64,000 nt of DNA, from the NCBI RefSeq assembly GCF_014852005.1, contig NZ_JACVAU010000001.1, forward strand, positions 62,001 to 126,000, in the 5' to 3' direction. Below the pieces are notes generated by a model. The model saw only the letters and a list, made by a program, of their open reading frames with translations. It was not told the DNA's origin and made no database searches. Positions 1 through 9,184 of the stretch are shown in pieces. Made by a program: the position numbers and the translations under genes. Within the stretch, counting starts at the first letter, position 1. Every line of letters begins with the position of its first letter. This stretch comes from Pseudoxanthomonas sp. PXM03 (GTDB lineage: Bacteria > Pseudomonadota > Gammaproteobacteria > Xanthomonadales > Xanthomonadaceae).

Positions 1-1
1 C

Positions 2-2143
2 ACCGCCAAGGAGAAGGTGACCCGTTACTTCGGCGACATCCCGGCCAGCGCCACGCTGGCGGACATGAAAACCAACATCCCGAAGCACGCCAGCGACACC
101 CGCGAGACGATCCCCGACCGCGTGCCGCAGGTGCGCGTCTACCGCGCCTGGCCAGTGGCGGAGATGGGCACGAAGGACGCCACCCTGCTGGACCTGTTCG
201 CGCAGGTGCTGGGCGGCAGCGCGGCCTCGCGCTTCGACACCCGCCTGGTGCACGGCGACAAGATCGCCGACCAGGCCAGCGCGTTCCAGTGGAGCAGCGA
301 GATCAGCAGCACGTTCTTCCTGATGTCCACCGTGAAGGAAGGCGTGGAGCCGGCCAAGGTCGAACAGGCCTTGGACGAGGAACTCAAGCGCCTGGTCACC
401 CAGGGCCCGACAGCCGAAGAGCTGGAGCGTGCCAAGGTCTCCGGGCGCGCGGCGTTCGTGCGCGGCATCGAGCGCATCGGCGGTTTCGGCGGCAAGTCCG
501 ACGTGCTGGCCTCGTGCGCCGTCTACCAGGGCACGCCGGATTGCTACAAGGAAGAGTTGGACATCCTCGCCAACGCCACGCCGGCCGAGGTGCAGGCCGT
601 GGCCAGGAAATGGCTGACGGGGGCCTCGCACACCATCCTCGTGCAGCCCAGCGAGACGCCCGCCTCGGCCCTGCCGGAAACCGTGTTCGCCGCGCCCGCC
701 ACGCAGCCGGCCCCCACGCCCAACGTCGATCCGAAGTTCAAGACGGTGAAGACCGACGTGGACCGCAGCCAGGGCGTGCCGAAGACCGCGACGTTCCCGG
801 ACCTGAAATTCCCGGCCGTGCAGCGCGCCACCCTGTCCAACGGCATGCAGGTCGCGCTGGCCGAGCGGCATGAAACGCCGGTGGTGCAGATCAGCGTCGA
901 GTTCCCCGGCGGTTACGCCGCCGATGTCGGCAAGAAGCTGGGCACCGCCAGCTTCGCGCTGCAGATGATGGACGAAGGCGCGGGCGAGTACGGCGCGCTG
1001 GACTTCGCCGCTCGCAAGGAAGCGCTGGGTGCGGAACTGACCACGAGCGCTGGCCTGGACAGTGCGTCGGTGGGCCTGTCGGCACTGACCGAAAAGCTGG
1101 ACCCGTCGCTGGACCTGCTCGCTGATGTGCTGCGTCGCCCCACCTTCGCCCCGGCCGAGATCGAGCGCGTGCGCGCCACCTGGATCGCCGGGATCAAGCA
1201 GGAGAAGGCGCGTCCGCAGACCGCCGCGCTGCGCACGTTGCCGCCGCTGTTGTACGGCGCCGGCCATCCGTATGCCATCCCGTTCACCGGCTCGGGCACG
1301 GAGGCATCGATCGCCTCGCTGACCCGCGACGATCTGGCCGCATTCCATCGTGACTGGCTGCAGCCGGACCAGGCCCGCATCACCGTGGTCGGCGATACCA
1401 CGCTGGCGCAGATCGTGCCGTTGCTGGAAGCCCGCCTCGGCGACTGGAAGGCCGCACCGAACGCCCCGAAGCTGGCGGCCGTGCCCAAGGTGGCCAACGC
1501 CACCAAGCCGCGCGTGTTCCTGATCGACCAGCCGGGTGCCATCCAGTCCAACGTCTACGCGGCCCAGCTGGTGCCGCCCACCGGCGACGCCGGCACCATC
1601 GACTTCGACTTCGCCAACGGCGTGCTGGGCGGGCAGTTCAGCTCCCGCCTCAACATGAACCTGCGCGAGGACAAGCATTGGGCGTACGGCTCGTACAGCG
1701 GTGCCCGCAATGCGCTTGGCCAGCGCCCGTGGTGGGCCAGCGCCGCAGTACAGAGCGACCGCACCGCCGACTCGATGAAGGAGCTGCAGAAGGAGATCAG
1801 CCAGTTCGCCACCGGACAGGCGCCGTCCAAGCCGGAGGAAATCGCCAAGATCCGCGCGGCCAACACGCTGGAACTGCCGGGCGCGTACGAAACCGCCTCC
1901 GCAGTGCTGGGGCAGATCGCCACCAACCAGCGCTACGGTCGGCCGGACGACTACATCGTCCAGTACAAGGCCCGCAACGAAGCGATCGGCGCGGCCGACG
2001 TGGCCAGGGCGGCATCCACCCTGTCGCCGTCCGCGCTGACCTGGGTGGTGGTGGGTGACCTGTCCAAGGTCGGCGAATCGGTCCGCGCGCTGCAGCTGGG
2101 CGAAGCGGTGGAACTGGATGCCGACGGCAAACAGAAGCCGTAA
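2..2143 (+). CDS. M16 family zinc peptidase, C-terminal part (5' end outside window)
   Basis: The frame is open at the left edge, so the gene starts upstream and the first part, where an HxxEH zinc motif would sit, is not visible. What remains is the tail of a first M16 module (STFFLMSTVKEG), a linker rich in Pro and Ala near bases 690-720, and a complete second M16 module from LSNGMQVALAE (about base 832) to the stop, including SSRLNMNLREDKHWAYG, typical of the non-catalytic C-terminal half of two-module M16 peptidases. These are usually periplasmic or exported. The architecture matches the complete M16 gene at 14404-17187, so the full protein is probably also about 930-960 residues. A GTG at 17 lies in frame but is internal. 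Substrate unknown. Confidence 0.9.
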   Translation, partial: TAKEKVTRYFGDIPASATLADMKTNIPKHASDTRETIPDRVPQVRVYRAWPVAEMGTKDATLLDLFAQVLGGSAASRFDTRLVHGDKIADQASAFQWSSEISSTFFLMSTVKEGVEPAKVEQALDEELKRLVTQGPTAEELERAKVSGRAAFVRGIERIGGFGGKSDVLASCAVYQGTPDCYKEELDILANATPAEVQAVARKWLTGASHTILVQPSETPASALPETVFAAPATQPAPTPNVDPKFKTVKTDVDRSQGVPKTATFPDLKFPAVQRATLSNGMQVALAERHETPVVQISVEFPGGYAADVGKKLGTASFALQMMDEGAGEYGALDFAARKEALGAELTTSAGLDSASVGLSALTEKLDPSLDLLADVLRRPTFAPAEIERVRATWIAGIKQEKARPQTAALRTLPPLLYGAGHPYAIPFTGSGTEASIASLTRDDLAAFHRDWLQPDQARITVVGDTTLAQIVPLLEARLGDWKAAPNAPKLAAVPKVANATKPRVFLIDQPGAIQSNVYAAQLVPPTGDAGTIDFDFANGVLGGQFSSRLNMNLREDKHWAYGSYSGARNALGQRPWWASAAVQSDRTADSMKELQKEISQFATGQAPSKPEEIAKIRAANTLELPGAYETASAVLGQIATNQRYGRPDDYIVQYKARNEAIGAADVARAASTLSPSALTWVVVGDLSKVGESVRALQLGEAVELDADGKQKP

Positions 2144-2153
2144 GGCCCGAACG

Positions 2154-2182
2154 GCACCGCTCCTCCTCGCGGGGGGCGGTGC
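2154..2182. terminator. GC-rich hairpin after the M16 gene
   Basis: A 10-bp stem (gcaccgctcc / ggggcggtgc, one G-U pair) with a 9-nt loop begins 11 bases after the peptidase stop. There is no T run, so intrinsic termination is uncertain; it may only stabilise the 3' end of the message. Confidence 0.35.
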
Positions 2183-2249
2183 GCGTGCCCGGAGCGATTC
2201 ATCCCGCGTGGGCCAGAATGGCCGCGACTCCCCTTTCCAGGTGATCCCG

Positions 2250-2567
2250 ATGCGACTCGTCCTGCTTGCCGCCGCTTCCACCGTGCTGCTGTCCGCCTGC
2301 ACCTGGGTGCACCTGGCGCCCACCGCCCGGGATGTCCGCGTGGTCGGCGCGGGCGCCGTTCCCGCCGGCTGCGAGAAGCGCGGCGAGGTATCGGTATCGG
2401 TCAAGGACAGCGTGGCCTTCTATGAGCGCAACGCCCTGAGGGTGCGCGATGAACTGGAAACCCTGGCCCGCAACGAGGCCCCCGGCCTGCAGGCCGATAC
2501 CCTGCAGCCCCTGGGCGATCCGGCCAACGGCGAGCAGCGTTTCGCCGCGTTCCGTTGCGGCCGATGA
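2250..2567 (+). CDS. DUF4156 family lipoprotein
   Basis: A 105-residue small lipoprotein. The first 17 residues form a signal peptide ending in the lipobox LLSAC, so the mature protein should begin with lipidated Cys. The remainder (VRVVGAGAVPAGCEKRGEVSVSV then a charged helix with VRDELETLARNEA) has the layout of the DUF4156/RcsF-like small lipoproteins, with a Cys pair (GCEKRG and the C-terminal FRCGR) that could form a disulfide. ATG 2250 is chosen because AGGTGA lies 6 bases upstream; an in-frame GTG at 2241 is the alternative. It ends just before the putative Clp site of oleA. Role unknown; cell-envelope stress sensing is only a guess. Confidence 0.8.
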   Translation: MRLVLLAAASTVLLSACTWVHLAPTARDVRVVGAGAVPAGCEKRGEVSVSVKDSVAFYERNALRVRDELETLARNEAPGLQADTLQPLGDPANGEQRFAAFRCGR

Positions 2568-2569
2568 AA

Positions 2570-2585
2570 TGTGACGTGCGTCACT
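2570..2585. promoter_or_regulatory. Putative Crp/Clp-type binding site upstream of oleA
   Basis: TGTGA, six bases, then TCACT: a near-perfect match to the Crp consensus TGTGA-N6-TCACA, also described for the Xanthomonas Crp homologue Clp. The core GTGACG-TG-CGTCAC is a perfect inverted repeat. It is centred about 115 bp before the oleA ATG and just past the stop of the preceding gene, so it most likely acts on oleA. Binding is inferred from sequence only. Confidence 0.5.
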
Positions 2586-2691
2586 GTTCAGGATGGCGCG
2601 CGCCCAGGGCGATCCTGCGTAAAGATGCGGTGAAGGCGGGAAGTGAGTACCCTTGTCGGCCCCCTTTGCCTGAGCCTTGGCGCTAACCTCG

Positions 2692-3708
2692 ATGCTCTTC
2701 AAGAATGTCTCCATCGCGGGACTGGCGCATATCGATGCGCCGCACACGCTGACGTCCGACGAGATCAACGCCCGCCTCCAGCCCACGCTCGACCGCTTGG
2801 GCATCAAGACCGACGTGTTGAACGACGTCGCCGGCGTGCATGCCCGCCGCCTGTGGGACGACGATGTGCAGGCCTCCGACGCAGCCACGCTGGCGGCACG
2901 GAAGGCCCTGCTCGACGCCGGCATCGGCGCTGACAAGATCGGCCTGGTGGTGAACACCTCCGTCAGCCGCGACTACCTGGAGCCGTCCACGGCCAGCATC
3001 GTCTGCGGCAACCTGGGCGTCAGCGACCATTGCCAGACCTTCGACGTGACCAATGCGTGCCTGGCCTTCATCAACGGCATGGACATCGCCGCCCGCATGC
3101 TGGAACGCGGCGAGATCGATTACGCGCTGGTCGTCGATGGCGAGACCGCCAACCTCGTCTACGACAAGACCATCGAGCGCCTCAACGCTCCGGACGTCAC
3201 CGAGCAGCAGTTCCGTGACGAGCTGGCGGCCCTGACCCTGGGCTGCGGTGCCGTGGCCATGGTGATGACGCGCCGCGAGCTGGCGCCGGATGCCCCGCGT
3301 TACAAGGGTGGCGTGACCCGCTCGGCGACCGAGTGGAACAAGCTCTGCCGCGGCAACCTGGACCGCATGGTCACCGACACCCGCATGCTGCTGATCGAGG
3401 GCATGAAGCTGGCCACCAAGACCTTCGCCGCGGCCAAGATCGCACTGGGCTGGGCGGTGGACGAACTGGACCAGTTCGTCATCCACCAGGTCAGCCGCCC
3501 GCACACGCAGGCGTTCGTGAAGTCGTTCGGCATCGACCCGAAGAAGGTCATGACCATCTTCACCGAGCACGGCAACATCGGCCCGGCCAGCGTGCCGATC
3601 GTGCTGAGCAAGCTGAAGGAACTGGGCAAGCTGAAGAAGGGCGACCGCATCGCCCTGCTCGGCATCGGCTCGGGCCTGAACTGCACGATGGCCGAGGTGG
3701 AGTGGTAA
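2692..3708 (+). CDS. oleA: OleA, acyl-CoA head-to-head condensing thiolase (3-oxoacyl-ACP synthase III-like)
   Basis: Condenses two fatty acyl-CoAs to a 2-alkyl-3-keto acid, the first step of long-chain olefin biosynthesis. The 338-residue protein follows the Xanthomonas campestris OleA sequence closely over its whole length. Catalytic residues fall where expected: Cys123 (TNACLAF), His265 (VIHQVSRPH), Asn295 (EHGNIGP) and the base Glu97 (DYLEPST); these correspond to C143, H285, N315 and E117 in the tagged X. campestris numbering. ATG 2692 (MLFKNVSIAG) is preferred over an upstream in-frame TTG because homologues start there. First gene of the ole cluster; oleB follows after 67 bp. Confidence 0.97.
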   Translation: MLFKNVSIAGLAHIDAPHTLTSDEINARLQPTLDRLGIKTDVLNDVAGVHARRLWDDDVQASDAATLAARKALLDAGIGADKIGLVVNTSVSRDYLEPSTASIVCGNLGVSDHCQTFDVTNACLAFINGMDIAARMLERGEIDYALVVDGETANLVYDKTIERLNAPDVTEQQFRDELAALTLGCGAVAMVMTRRELAPDAPRYKGGVTRSATEWNKLCRGNLDRMVTDTRMLLIEGMKLATKTFAAAKIALGWAVDELDQFVIHQVSRPHTQAFVKSFGIDPKKVMTIFTEHGNIGPASVPIVLSKLKELGKLKKGDRIALLGIGSGLNCTMAEVEW

Positions 3709-3775
3709 CCCCACCCGGCATTCGCATTCCAGGGGCCGGTTCGCCGGCCCTTTTCTTTGACGGCGGCGACGCGCG

Positions 3776-4666
3776 ATGAACCTTCCCGGCTATCCCTCCC
3801 ATCCGAAGCGCTTCGAGGTCCGCCCGGGCCTGTCGATGAACTACCTCGACGAAGGCCCGCGCGATGGCGAGGTGGTGGTGATGCTGCACGGCAATCCGTC
3901 GTGGAGCTATTACTGGCGAACGCTGGTGGCCGGCCTGTCCGACAAGTACCGCTGCATCGTGCCCGACCACATCGGCATGGGCCTGTCCGACAAGCCCGAC
4001 GACAGCCGCTATGAGTACACGCTGCAGTCGCGCGTGGACGACGTCGCCGCGCTGCTGCGCCATCTCGGCATCACCGGCCCGGTGACGCTGGCCGTGCATG
4101 ACTGGGGCGGCATGATCGGTTTCGGCTGGGCGCTTTCGCACGCCGCGCAGGTGAAGCGCCTGGTGGTCACCAATACCGCCGCGTTCCCGATGCCCGCCGC
4201 GAAGGCGATGCCGTGGCAGATCGGGCTCGGCCGCGACTGGACGATCGGCGAGTGGATCATCCGTGGCTTCAACGCGTTCTCGGCCGGCGCGTCGTGGATC
4301 GGCGTCGAACGCCGCATGCCCGCCGACGTGCGCCGCGCGTACGTGTCGCCGTACGACACCTGGGCCAATCGCATTTCGACGATCCGCTTCATGCAGGACA
4401 TCCCGCTGGGCCCGAAGGACAAGGCGTGGCCGCTGCTGGACGCCGCCGGCAAGGCGCTGCCGTCGTTCGCCGACCGGCCCGCGTTCCTGGGCTGGGGTTT
4501 GAAGGACTTCGTGTTCGACAAGCACTTCCTCGACGGTTTCCGCGCCGCACTGCCGAACGCGGAAGTGCACGCGTACGACGACGCCGGCCACTACGTGCTG
4601 GAAGACAAGCACGAAATCCTGGTGCCGCTGATCCGCGACTTCCTGGACCGCCATCCGCTGGGTTGA
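3776..4666 (+). CDS. oleB: OleB, beta-lactone decarboxylase (alpha/beta hydrolase fold)
   Basis: Removes CO2 from the cis-beta-lactone made by OleC to give the final cis-olefin. The 296 residues form one alpha/beta-hydrolase domain of the haloalkane-dehalogenase type: oxyanion segment HGNPSWSYYW at 38-47, nucleophile Asp109 in VHDWGG, and the C-terminal His272 in DAGHYVLED. The Asp nucleophile separates it from Ser esterases, and the position between oleA and oleC identifies it. Annotation as haloalkane dehalogenase is the usual mislabel. It is followed by a repeat element and an antisense gene, so oleC may need its own promoter. Confidence 0.95.
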   Translation: MNLPGYPSHPKRFEVRPGLSMNYLDEGPRDGEVVVMLHGNPSWSYYWRTLVAGLSDKYRCIVPDHIGMGLSDKPDDSRYEYTLQSRVDDVAALLRHLGITGPVTLAVHDWGGMIGFGWALSHAAQVKRLVVTNTAAFPMPAAKAMPWQIGLGRDWTIGEWIIRGFNAFSAGASWIGVERRMPADVRRAYVSPYDTWANRISTIRFMQDIPLGPKDKAWPLLDAAGKALPSFADRPAFLGWGLKDFVFDKHFLDGFRAALPNAEVHAYDDAGHYVLEDKHEILVPLIRDFLDRHPLG

Positions 4667-4690
4667 ACCTTTCTCCGCACGTGGCTGATC

Positions 4691-4865
4691 CCTTCTCCCT
4701 GCGCCAGCGGGGAGAAGGTGCCGAAGGCGGATGAGGGGCGCTCTTGCCGTTGCTTCGTTTGCCGGATGTCCGAGCGGCTCGCTGCGCTCGCGTCCCCTCG
4801 TCCGGCGCTTCGCGCCACCCCGTATCGAGTACGGGGCAGGCTCTTCTCCCACAAGGGGAGAAGGA
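4691..4865. repeat. Paired inverted repeat, REPIN-like (family B, copy 1)
   Basis: The left arm (about 4691-4740) has a cttctccc/gggagaag hairpin followed by gtgccgaaggcggatgaggg. The right arm (about 4793-4865) carries the inverted counterpart (cccctcgtccggcgc, then ttctcccacaaggggagaa). A separate ccccgt/acgggg hairpin lies at 4818-4837. It lies between the convergent oleB and ykgJ-like genes and may end both transcripts. Other copies are at 14108-14306 and 18608-18806. Confidence 0.7.
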
Positions 4866-5246
4866 CTAAAGCTCTGGCAATGGATTCTTCTCCGCCTCCA
4901 CCACACCCGTCCAGTCCGCCTCTACCAGCACCGGCAGCCCATGCGCCAACCGCGCCTTGTCGCACTGTGCGCTGCGCTTGCCGAACTCCAGCGACGCCGG
5001 CACCAGCGCGCACACCGACGGTCGCCGGTCATGGATCGTGCAGCGGCTGTAGCGGCCGATGTCGGCATCCAGCGCCACGCAATGCGGGTGCTTCTGGGAG
5101 GTGCCGCGCATCACCCGCTCGTGCACCCGCAGCGGTTCGGTCAGTTCGATCGGTACCACGCCGCCCTGGTCGGGGTCCGCTTCGCTCCAGTGGAAGCTCA
5201 CGCGGAAGTGGGCGCAGCAGGCGCCGCAGGTCAGGCAGGGATGCAT
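4866..5246 (-). CDS. YkgJ family cysteine-cluster protein
   Basis: A 126-residue protein of the YkgJ / UPF0153 cysteine-cluster type, thought to bind zinc or an Fe-S cluster. It opens with MHPCLTCGACC (C-x2-C-x2-CC) and continues with CTIHDRRPSVCALVPAS, giving the family's spaced Cys set; the tail is CDKARLAHGLP. It lies antisense between oleB and oleC. Start at 5246 puts the Cys motif at the N-terminus as in homologues; no other start nearby is convincing. 93 bp separate it from the divergent oleC. A link to olefin synthesis is unproven. Confidence 0.85.
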   Translation of the reverse strand: MHPCLTCGACCAHFRVSFHWSEADPDQGGVVPIELTEPLRVHERVMRGTSQKHPHCVALDADIGRYSRCTIHDRRPSVCALVPASLEFGKRSAQCDKARLAHGLPVLVEADWTGVVEAEKNPLPEL

Positions 5247-5339
5247 CGGGGCTTGGCTGGCGGCGGGGCGCGGGCGGGACGCGCATTCTGCCAACCCGGG
5301 CGGCTGACGCAAGTACCGTCCAGCGGCGACAATGACGGC

Positions 5340-6983
5340 ATGACCGATCCGTGCAACATCGCCGCCAGCCTGCCCCGGCTGGCCCGCGAGCAGCCCGACC
5401 GCGTGGCCATGCGCTGTCCCGACGCCGCCGGACGCTACACCCGCGAACTCACCTATGCCCAGCTGGACGCGCGCAGCGACGCCATCGCCGCCGGTCTGGG
5501 TGCGTACGGCATCGGTCGCGGCGACCGCACCGTGGTGATGGTGCGGCCCACCCCGGAATTCTTCCTGTTGATGTTCGCGTTGTTCAAGGCCGGCGCCGTG
5601 CCGGTGCTGGTGGATCCCGGCATCGACCGGCGCGCGCTGAAGCAGTGCCTGGACGAAGCCGAACCGCAGGCCTTCATCGGCATCCCGCTGGCGCAGGCCG
5701 CGCGCTGCGTGCTGGGCTGGGCGAAGTCCGCGAAGAAGATCGTCACCGTCGGCACGCGCTGGGCATGGGGTGGCACCACGCTGGCGAAGATCGAAGCGCG
5801 CGGTGCCGGCGCCGGTCCGCAGCTGGCGGCCACCGCACCCGACGATGTCGCGGGCATCCTGTTCACCAGCGGCTCCACCGGCGTGCCGAAGGGCGTGGTC
5901 TACCGCCACCGCCATTTCGTTGCCCAGATCGAACTGCTGCGCAACGCGTTCGGCATGCAGCCTGGCGGCGTGGATCTGCCAACGTTCCCGCCGTTCGCGC
6001 TGTTCGACCCCGCGCTCGGGCTGACCTCGGTGATCCCGGACATGGATCCCACCCGCCCGGCCAGCGCCGATCCGAACAAGCTGCACGCGGCCATCGCGCG
6101 TTTCGGCGTTACCCAGCTGTTCGGCTCGCCGGCGCTGATGAAGGTGCTCGCCGACCATGGCGCGCCACTGCCGGGCGTGCAGCGTGTGACCTCGGCCGGC
6201 GCACCGGTGCCGCCGGATGTCGTGGCGAAGATCCGTACGCTGCTGCCGGATACCGCGCAGTTCTGGACGCCGTACGGGGCCACCGAATGCCTGCCGGTCG
6301 CCGTCATCGAAGGCCGTGAACTGGACGCCACGCGCGTGGACACGGAAGCCGGTGCCGGCACCTGCGTCGGTCGTGCCGTGCCGCCGAACGAGGTCCGCAT
6401 CATCCGCATCACCGACGCGCCGATCGAACGCTGGACCGATGTCGAGGTGCTGCCCGACGGCCAAGTTGGCGAGATCACCGTCGCCGGCCCCACCGCCACC
6501 GATACCTATTTCCGTCGCGATGTCGCCACGCGCGCGGCGAAGATCCGCGAAACCCTGCCAGAGGGTGCCGAACGCACCGTGCACCGCATGGGCGACGTGG
6601 GCTGGTTCGATGGCGAAGGCCGACTGTGGTTCTGCGGTCGCAAGACGCAACGCGTCGAGACCGCCGACGGCCCGCTCTACACCGAGCAGGTCGAACCCGT
6701 CTTCAACATCCATCCGCGGGTCCGCCGCACCGCACTGGTCGGGGTGGGTGAGCCCGGACGCCAATCGCCGGTGCTCTGCTACGAACTGCAGCCCGGCGCC
6801 AGCGCCGATCGCACGCAGATGGCGACCGAGCTGCGCGCCATCGGTGCACGCCATCCGCACACCGCGCGCATCGCCACCTTCCTGCCGCACCCCGGCTTCC
6901 CCGTCGACATCCGCCACAACGCCAAGATCGGTCGGGAGACATTGGCGGCATGGGCACGCACGCAACAAGGACACCACGCATGA
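5340..6983 (+). CDS. oleC: OleC, beta-lactone synthetase (ANL superfamily adenylating enzyme)
   Basis: Uses ATP to cyclise the 2-alkyl-3-hydroxy acid made by OleD into a cis-beta-lactone. The 547-residue protein is a full AMP-binding/ANL enzyme: P-loop-like [12 protein letters not shown] around residues 174-185, PYGATECLP in the middle as the A5 motif, and [19 protein letters not shown] as the A7/A8 hinge region. Length and position between oleB and oleD fit OleC rather than a general acyl-CoA ligase. ATG 5340 gives [15 protein letters not shown], as in homologues. Its stop overlaps the oleD start (ATGA), so the two are translationally coupled. Confidence 0.95.
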   Translation: MTDPCNIAASLPRLAREQPDRVAMRCPDAAGRYTRELTYAQLDARSDAIAAGLGAYGIGRGDRTVVMVRPTPEFFLLMFALFKAGAVPVLVDPGIDRRALKQCLDEAEPQAFIGIPLAQAARCVLGWAKSAKKIVTVGTRWAWGGTTLAKIEARGAGAGPQLAATAPDDVAGILFTSGSTGVPKGVVYRHRHFVAQIELLRNAFGMQPGGVDLPTFPPFALFDPALGLTSVIPDMDPTRPASADPNKLHAAIARFGVTQLFGSPALMKVLADHGAPLPGVQRVTSAGAPVPPDVVAKIRTLLPDTAQFWTPYGATECLPVAVIEGRELDATRVDTEAGAGTCVGRAVPPNEVRIIRITDAPIERWTDVEVLPDGQVGEITVAGPTATDTYFRRDVATRAAKIRETLPEGAERTVHRMGDVGWFDGEGRLWFCGRKTQRVETADGPLYTEQVEPVFNIHPRVRRTALVGVGEPGRQSPVLCYELQPGASADRTQMATELRAIGARHPHTARIATFLPHPGFPVDIRHNAKIGRETLAAWARTQQGHHA

Positions 6984-7981
6984 AGATCCTGGTCACCGGC
7001 GGCGGTGGTTTCCTTGGCCAGGCGCTGTGCCGTGGCCTGGTCGAACGCGGGCACGAGGTGATCAGCCTCAACCGTGGCTACTACCCGGTGCTGCGCGAAC
7101 TCGGCGTGGGCCAGGTGCAGGGCGATCTCGCCGACGCGCATGCGGTGATGCATGCCGCCGATGGCGTGGACGCGGTTTTCCACAACGCCGCGAAGGCCGG
7201 GGCCTGGGGCAGCTACAAGAGCTACCACGACGCCAATGTGGTCGGCACGCAGAACGTGCTCGAGGCGTGTCGCACGCACGGCATCGGTCGCCTGGTCTAC
7301 ACTTCAACGCCCAGCGTGACCCACCGTGCCACGCATCCGGTGGAAGGCGGCACCGCCGACACCGTGCCCTACGGCGAAGGCTTCAAGGCGCCGTATGCCA
7401 CCACGAAGACGATCGCCGAAAAGGCGGTGCTCGCCGCCAACGATGCATCGCTGGCGACGGTCGCGTTGCGCCCGCGCCTGATCTGGGGTCCGGGCGACCA
7501 CCAGATCCTGCCGCGCCTCGTGTCGCGTGCCCGCGCCGGTCGCCTGCGCATCGTCGGCAGTGGCGAGAACCACGTCGACACCACCTACATCGACAACGCC
7601 GCGCAGGCCCACTTCGACGCCTTCGACCGCCTGGCACCCGGTGCGGCCTGCGCGGGCAAGGCGTACTTCATCTCCAACGGCGAGCCATGGCCCATGCGCA
7701 AGCTGCTCAACGCGATGCTGGAGTCGGCCCATGCGCCGCGCGTCGAGAAGCACCTGTCCTTCAAGACCGCGTATCGCATCGGTGCCGTGTGCGAAACCCT
7801 GTGGACGGTGCTGCCGTTGAAGGGCGAGCCGCCGATGACGCGCTTCCTGGCCGAACAGCTCAGCACTGCGCACTGGTACGACATGGCGCCGGCGCGACGC
7901 GACTTCGGTTACGTACCGCGCGTGTCGATGGAAGAAGGATTCGAGCGCCTGCGCGCCTGGCTGCGCGATCATCCGGTGTAG
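6980..7981 (+). CDS. oleD: OleD, NADPH-dependent 2-alkyl-3-ketoalkanoic acid reductase (SDR)
   Basis: Reduces the beta-keto acid from OleA to the beta-hydroxy acid used by OleC. The 333 residues form an extended short-chain dehydrogenase: Rossmann motif TGGGGFLG at 6-13, conserved FHNAAKAG near 67-74, catalytic Tyr139-x3-Lys143 (YATTK), and the extended-[13 protein letters not shown]. The same fold occurs in sterol 3-beta-dehydrogenases, a common wrong label. The start overlaps the oleC stop by four bases. No clear terminator follows; a degenerate repeat begins at the stop. Confidence 0.95.
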   Translation: MKILVTGGGGFLGQALCRGLVERGHEVISLNRGYYPVLRELGVGQVQGDLADAHAVMHAADGVDAVFHNAAKAGAWGSYKSYHDANVVGTQNVLEACRTHGIGRLVYTSTPSVTHRATHPVEGGTADTVPYGEGFKAPYATTKTIAEKAVLAANDASLATVALRPRLIWGPGDHQILPRLVSRARAGRLRIVGSGENHVDTTYIDNAAQAHFDAFDRLAPGAACAGKAYFISNGEPWPMRKLLNAMLESAHAPRVEKHLSFKTAYRIGAVCETLWTVLPLKGEPPMTRFLAEQLSTAHWYDMAPARRDFGYVPRVSMEEGFERLRAWLRDHPV

Positions 7982-8266
7982 GAAAGGGCTTCAACCCCGG
8001 CCTCTCTCCACCAAGGATGCCGTAGCCATCAGACCCATCACTCTCCTGCCGCGCTGCGGCGCGCTCATCGGCGCGTGTACGGCGAGTTGGTCGAGGCGCG
8101 GGCTCAAGCCCCTCCTACAGAAAGCCTGACCTTCACGCCCGAATCACGACACTGAAGCGTGTCCGTATCGCACCGCGCGGAAATCACGCGGCGATGACTC
8201 CCCGCGTTCCAGCATGGCGCACGCCACTACCGGCTGCATAGCTGGCCACAGCCCAAAGGAGTTTCC
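7982..8266. other. Intergenic region with a degraded paired repeat
   Basis: No coding frame is convincing here. The ends look like the arms of a decayed paired repeat of family C: aaagggcttcaaccccg at 7983-7999, and inverted, cgggctcaagcccctccta at about 8099-8117, matching the intact copy at 59128-59210. The rest holds the ribosome site (AAAGGAG, 8255-8261) of the next gene and presumably its promoter, which I could not place. Confidence 0.45.
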
Positions 8267-8425
8267 ATGCTGCGCTACGCCATCATCTTCTTCGTCATCG
8301 CCCTCATCGCCGCCGTGTTGGGTTTCAGCGGCATCGCGGGTGCCGCCACCAACATCGCGTGGGTACTGTTCGTCGTCTTCGTGATCCTGGCGATCATCTC
8401 GCTGTTGCGCGGCAAGCGCGTCTGA
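8267..8425 (+). CDS. DUF1328 small membrane protein (YtjA type)
   Basis: A 52-residue peptide, nearly all hydrophobic: [20 protein letters not shown], then a glycine-rich turn ([10 protein letters not shown]), a second helix ([15 protein letters not shown]) and a basic end RGKRV. Two transmembrane helices with this GxxGxA turn are characteristic of the DUF1328/YtjA family, common in Proteobacteria and of unknown function. AAAGGAG five bases before the ATG is a strong ribosome site. It stands alone and is followed by a strong nested hairpin. Confidence 0.85.
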   Translation: MLRYAIIFFVIALIAAVLGFSGIAGAATNIAWVLFVVFVILAIISLLRGKRV

Positions 8426-8469
8426 CCTCTCCACCGTCTCTCCCCGCCGGGATGGCAGGACGCCATCGA

Positions 8470-8509
8470 GCCCGCCCCGAGCCTGCATGAAGCAGGCCAA
8501 CGGGCGGGC
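8470..8509. terminator. Nested GC-rich hairpin before ubiJ
   Basis: An outer 8-bp stem (gcccgccc / gggcgggc) encloses an inner 6-bp stem (gcctgc-atgaa-gcaggc). It lies 45 bases after the DUF1328 stop and 34 before ubiJ. No T run follows, so it could be a Rho-assisted end or a structured leader for ubiJ. Confidence 0.4.
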
Positions 8510-8542
8510 AGGGCATGCAGGCTTTGCCGCTAGAATGGCGGC

Positions 8543-9184
8543 ATGGACCTGTCTCCGTTCGATGCCCTGAAACCCCTCGCCGGTCGCGCACTCGAAGCCG
8601 CGCTCAACCAGGCGATCGCGCTTGATCCCGACACATCGGCGGCGCTGCGTCCTCTTGAAGGCCGCCGCATCCAGCTGGTGGTCGATGCTCCGCCCCTGGC
8701 AATGGACATCATGGTCGGCGGTGGCCGCCTGCAGGTAGGTCCGGCCAGTGAAGTGCTGGAAGCCGATCTCGCCGTGCGCAGCACGCTCGGCGGACTGCTC
8801 GGTCAACTCCCTTTCCTGCGTCGCGACAACGCAACCCCGGTCGGCAAGGTCAAGGTCTCCGGCGACGCCGAGCTCGCACGCCGCCTGCAGACGCTGGCCA
8901 CGCGCTTCGATCCAGACTGGTCGCTGCCGTTCACCCGGGTGTTCGGTGACGTGATCGGCGTGCAGGTGGCGAATGCCGTGCGCGCCGGTCTGCAACAGGC
9001 CCGCATTGCCGCGGGCAACCTTGCGGAAAGTGCCGCCGAGTACGTGACCGAAGAATCGCGCGACGTGGTCGGCCGCGACGAACTCAATGCCTTCCATGAT
9101 GACGTCGATGCCATGCGCGACGACGTGGAGCGGTTGGCCGTCCGCATCGGCCGCCTCGCCGCGCGCGTGGAGCACCGCGCATGA
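8543..9184 (+). CDS. ubiJ: UbiJ-like SCP2-domain ubiquinone biosynthesis accessory factor
   Basis: Lipid-binding scaffold protein of aerobic ubiquinone biosynthesis. The 213-residue protein has an N-terminal SCP2-like domain ([24 protein letters not shown], then the helical [19 protein letters not shown] around 101-119) and a C-terminal alpha-helical, charged tail ([24 protein letters not shown]) that looks coiled coil, the UbiJ layout. It overlaps ubiB by 4 bp (ATGA), the same order as the E. coli ubiJ-ubiB pair; ubiE is not beside it here. Confidence 0.88.
   Translation: MDLSPFDALKPLAGRALEAALNQAIALDPDTSAALRPLEGRRIQLVVDAPPLAMDIMVGGGRLQVGPASEVLEADLAVRSTLGGLLGQLPFLRRDNATPVGKVKVSGDAELARRLQTLATRFDPDWSLPFTRVFGDVIGVQVANAVRAGLQQARIAAGNLAESAAEYVTEESRDVVGRDELNAFHDDVDAMRDDVERLAVRIGRLAARVEHRA

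Noticed and set aside
2683-3714. 343-residue antisense frame across oleA
   Set aside because: oleA has a full catalytic set on the other strand; the antisense frame has no start context and no domain.
4866-6977. 703-residue minus-strand frame covering the YkgJ gene and all of oleC in antisense
   Set aside because: Only its last 126 residues (Cys-cluster) look like a protein; the rest is the complement of oleC, kept open by high G+C codon bias.
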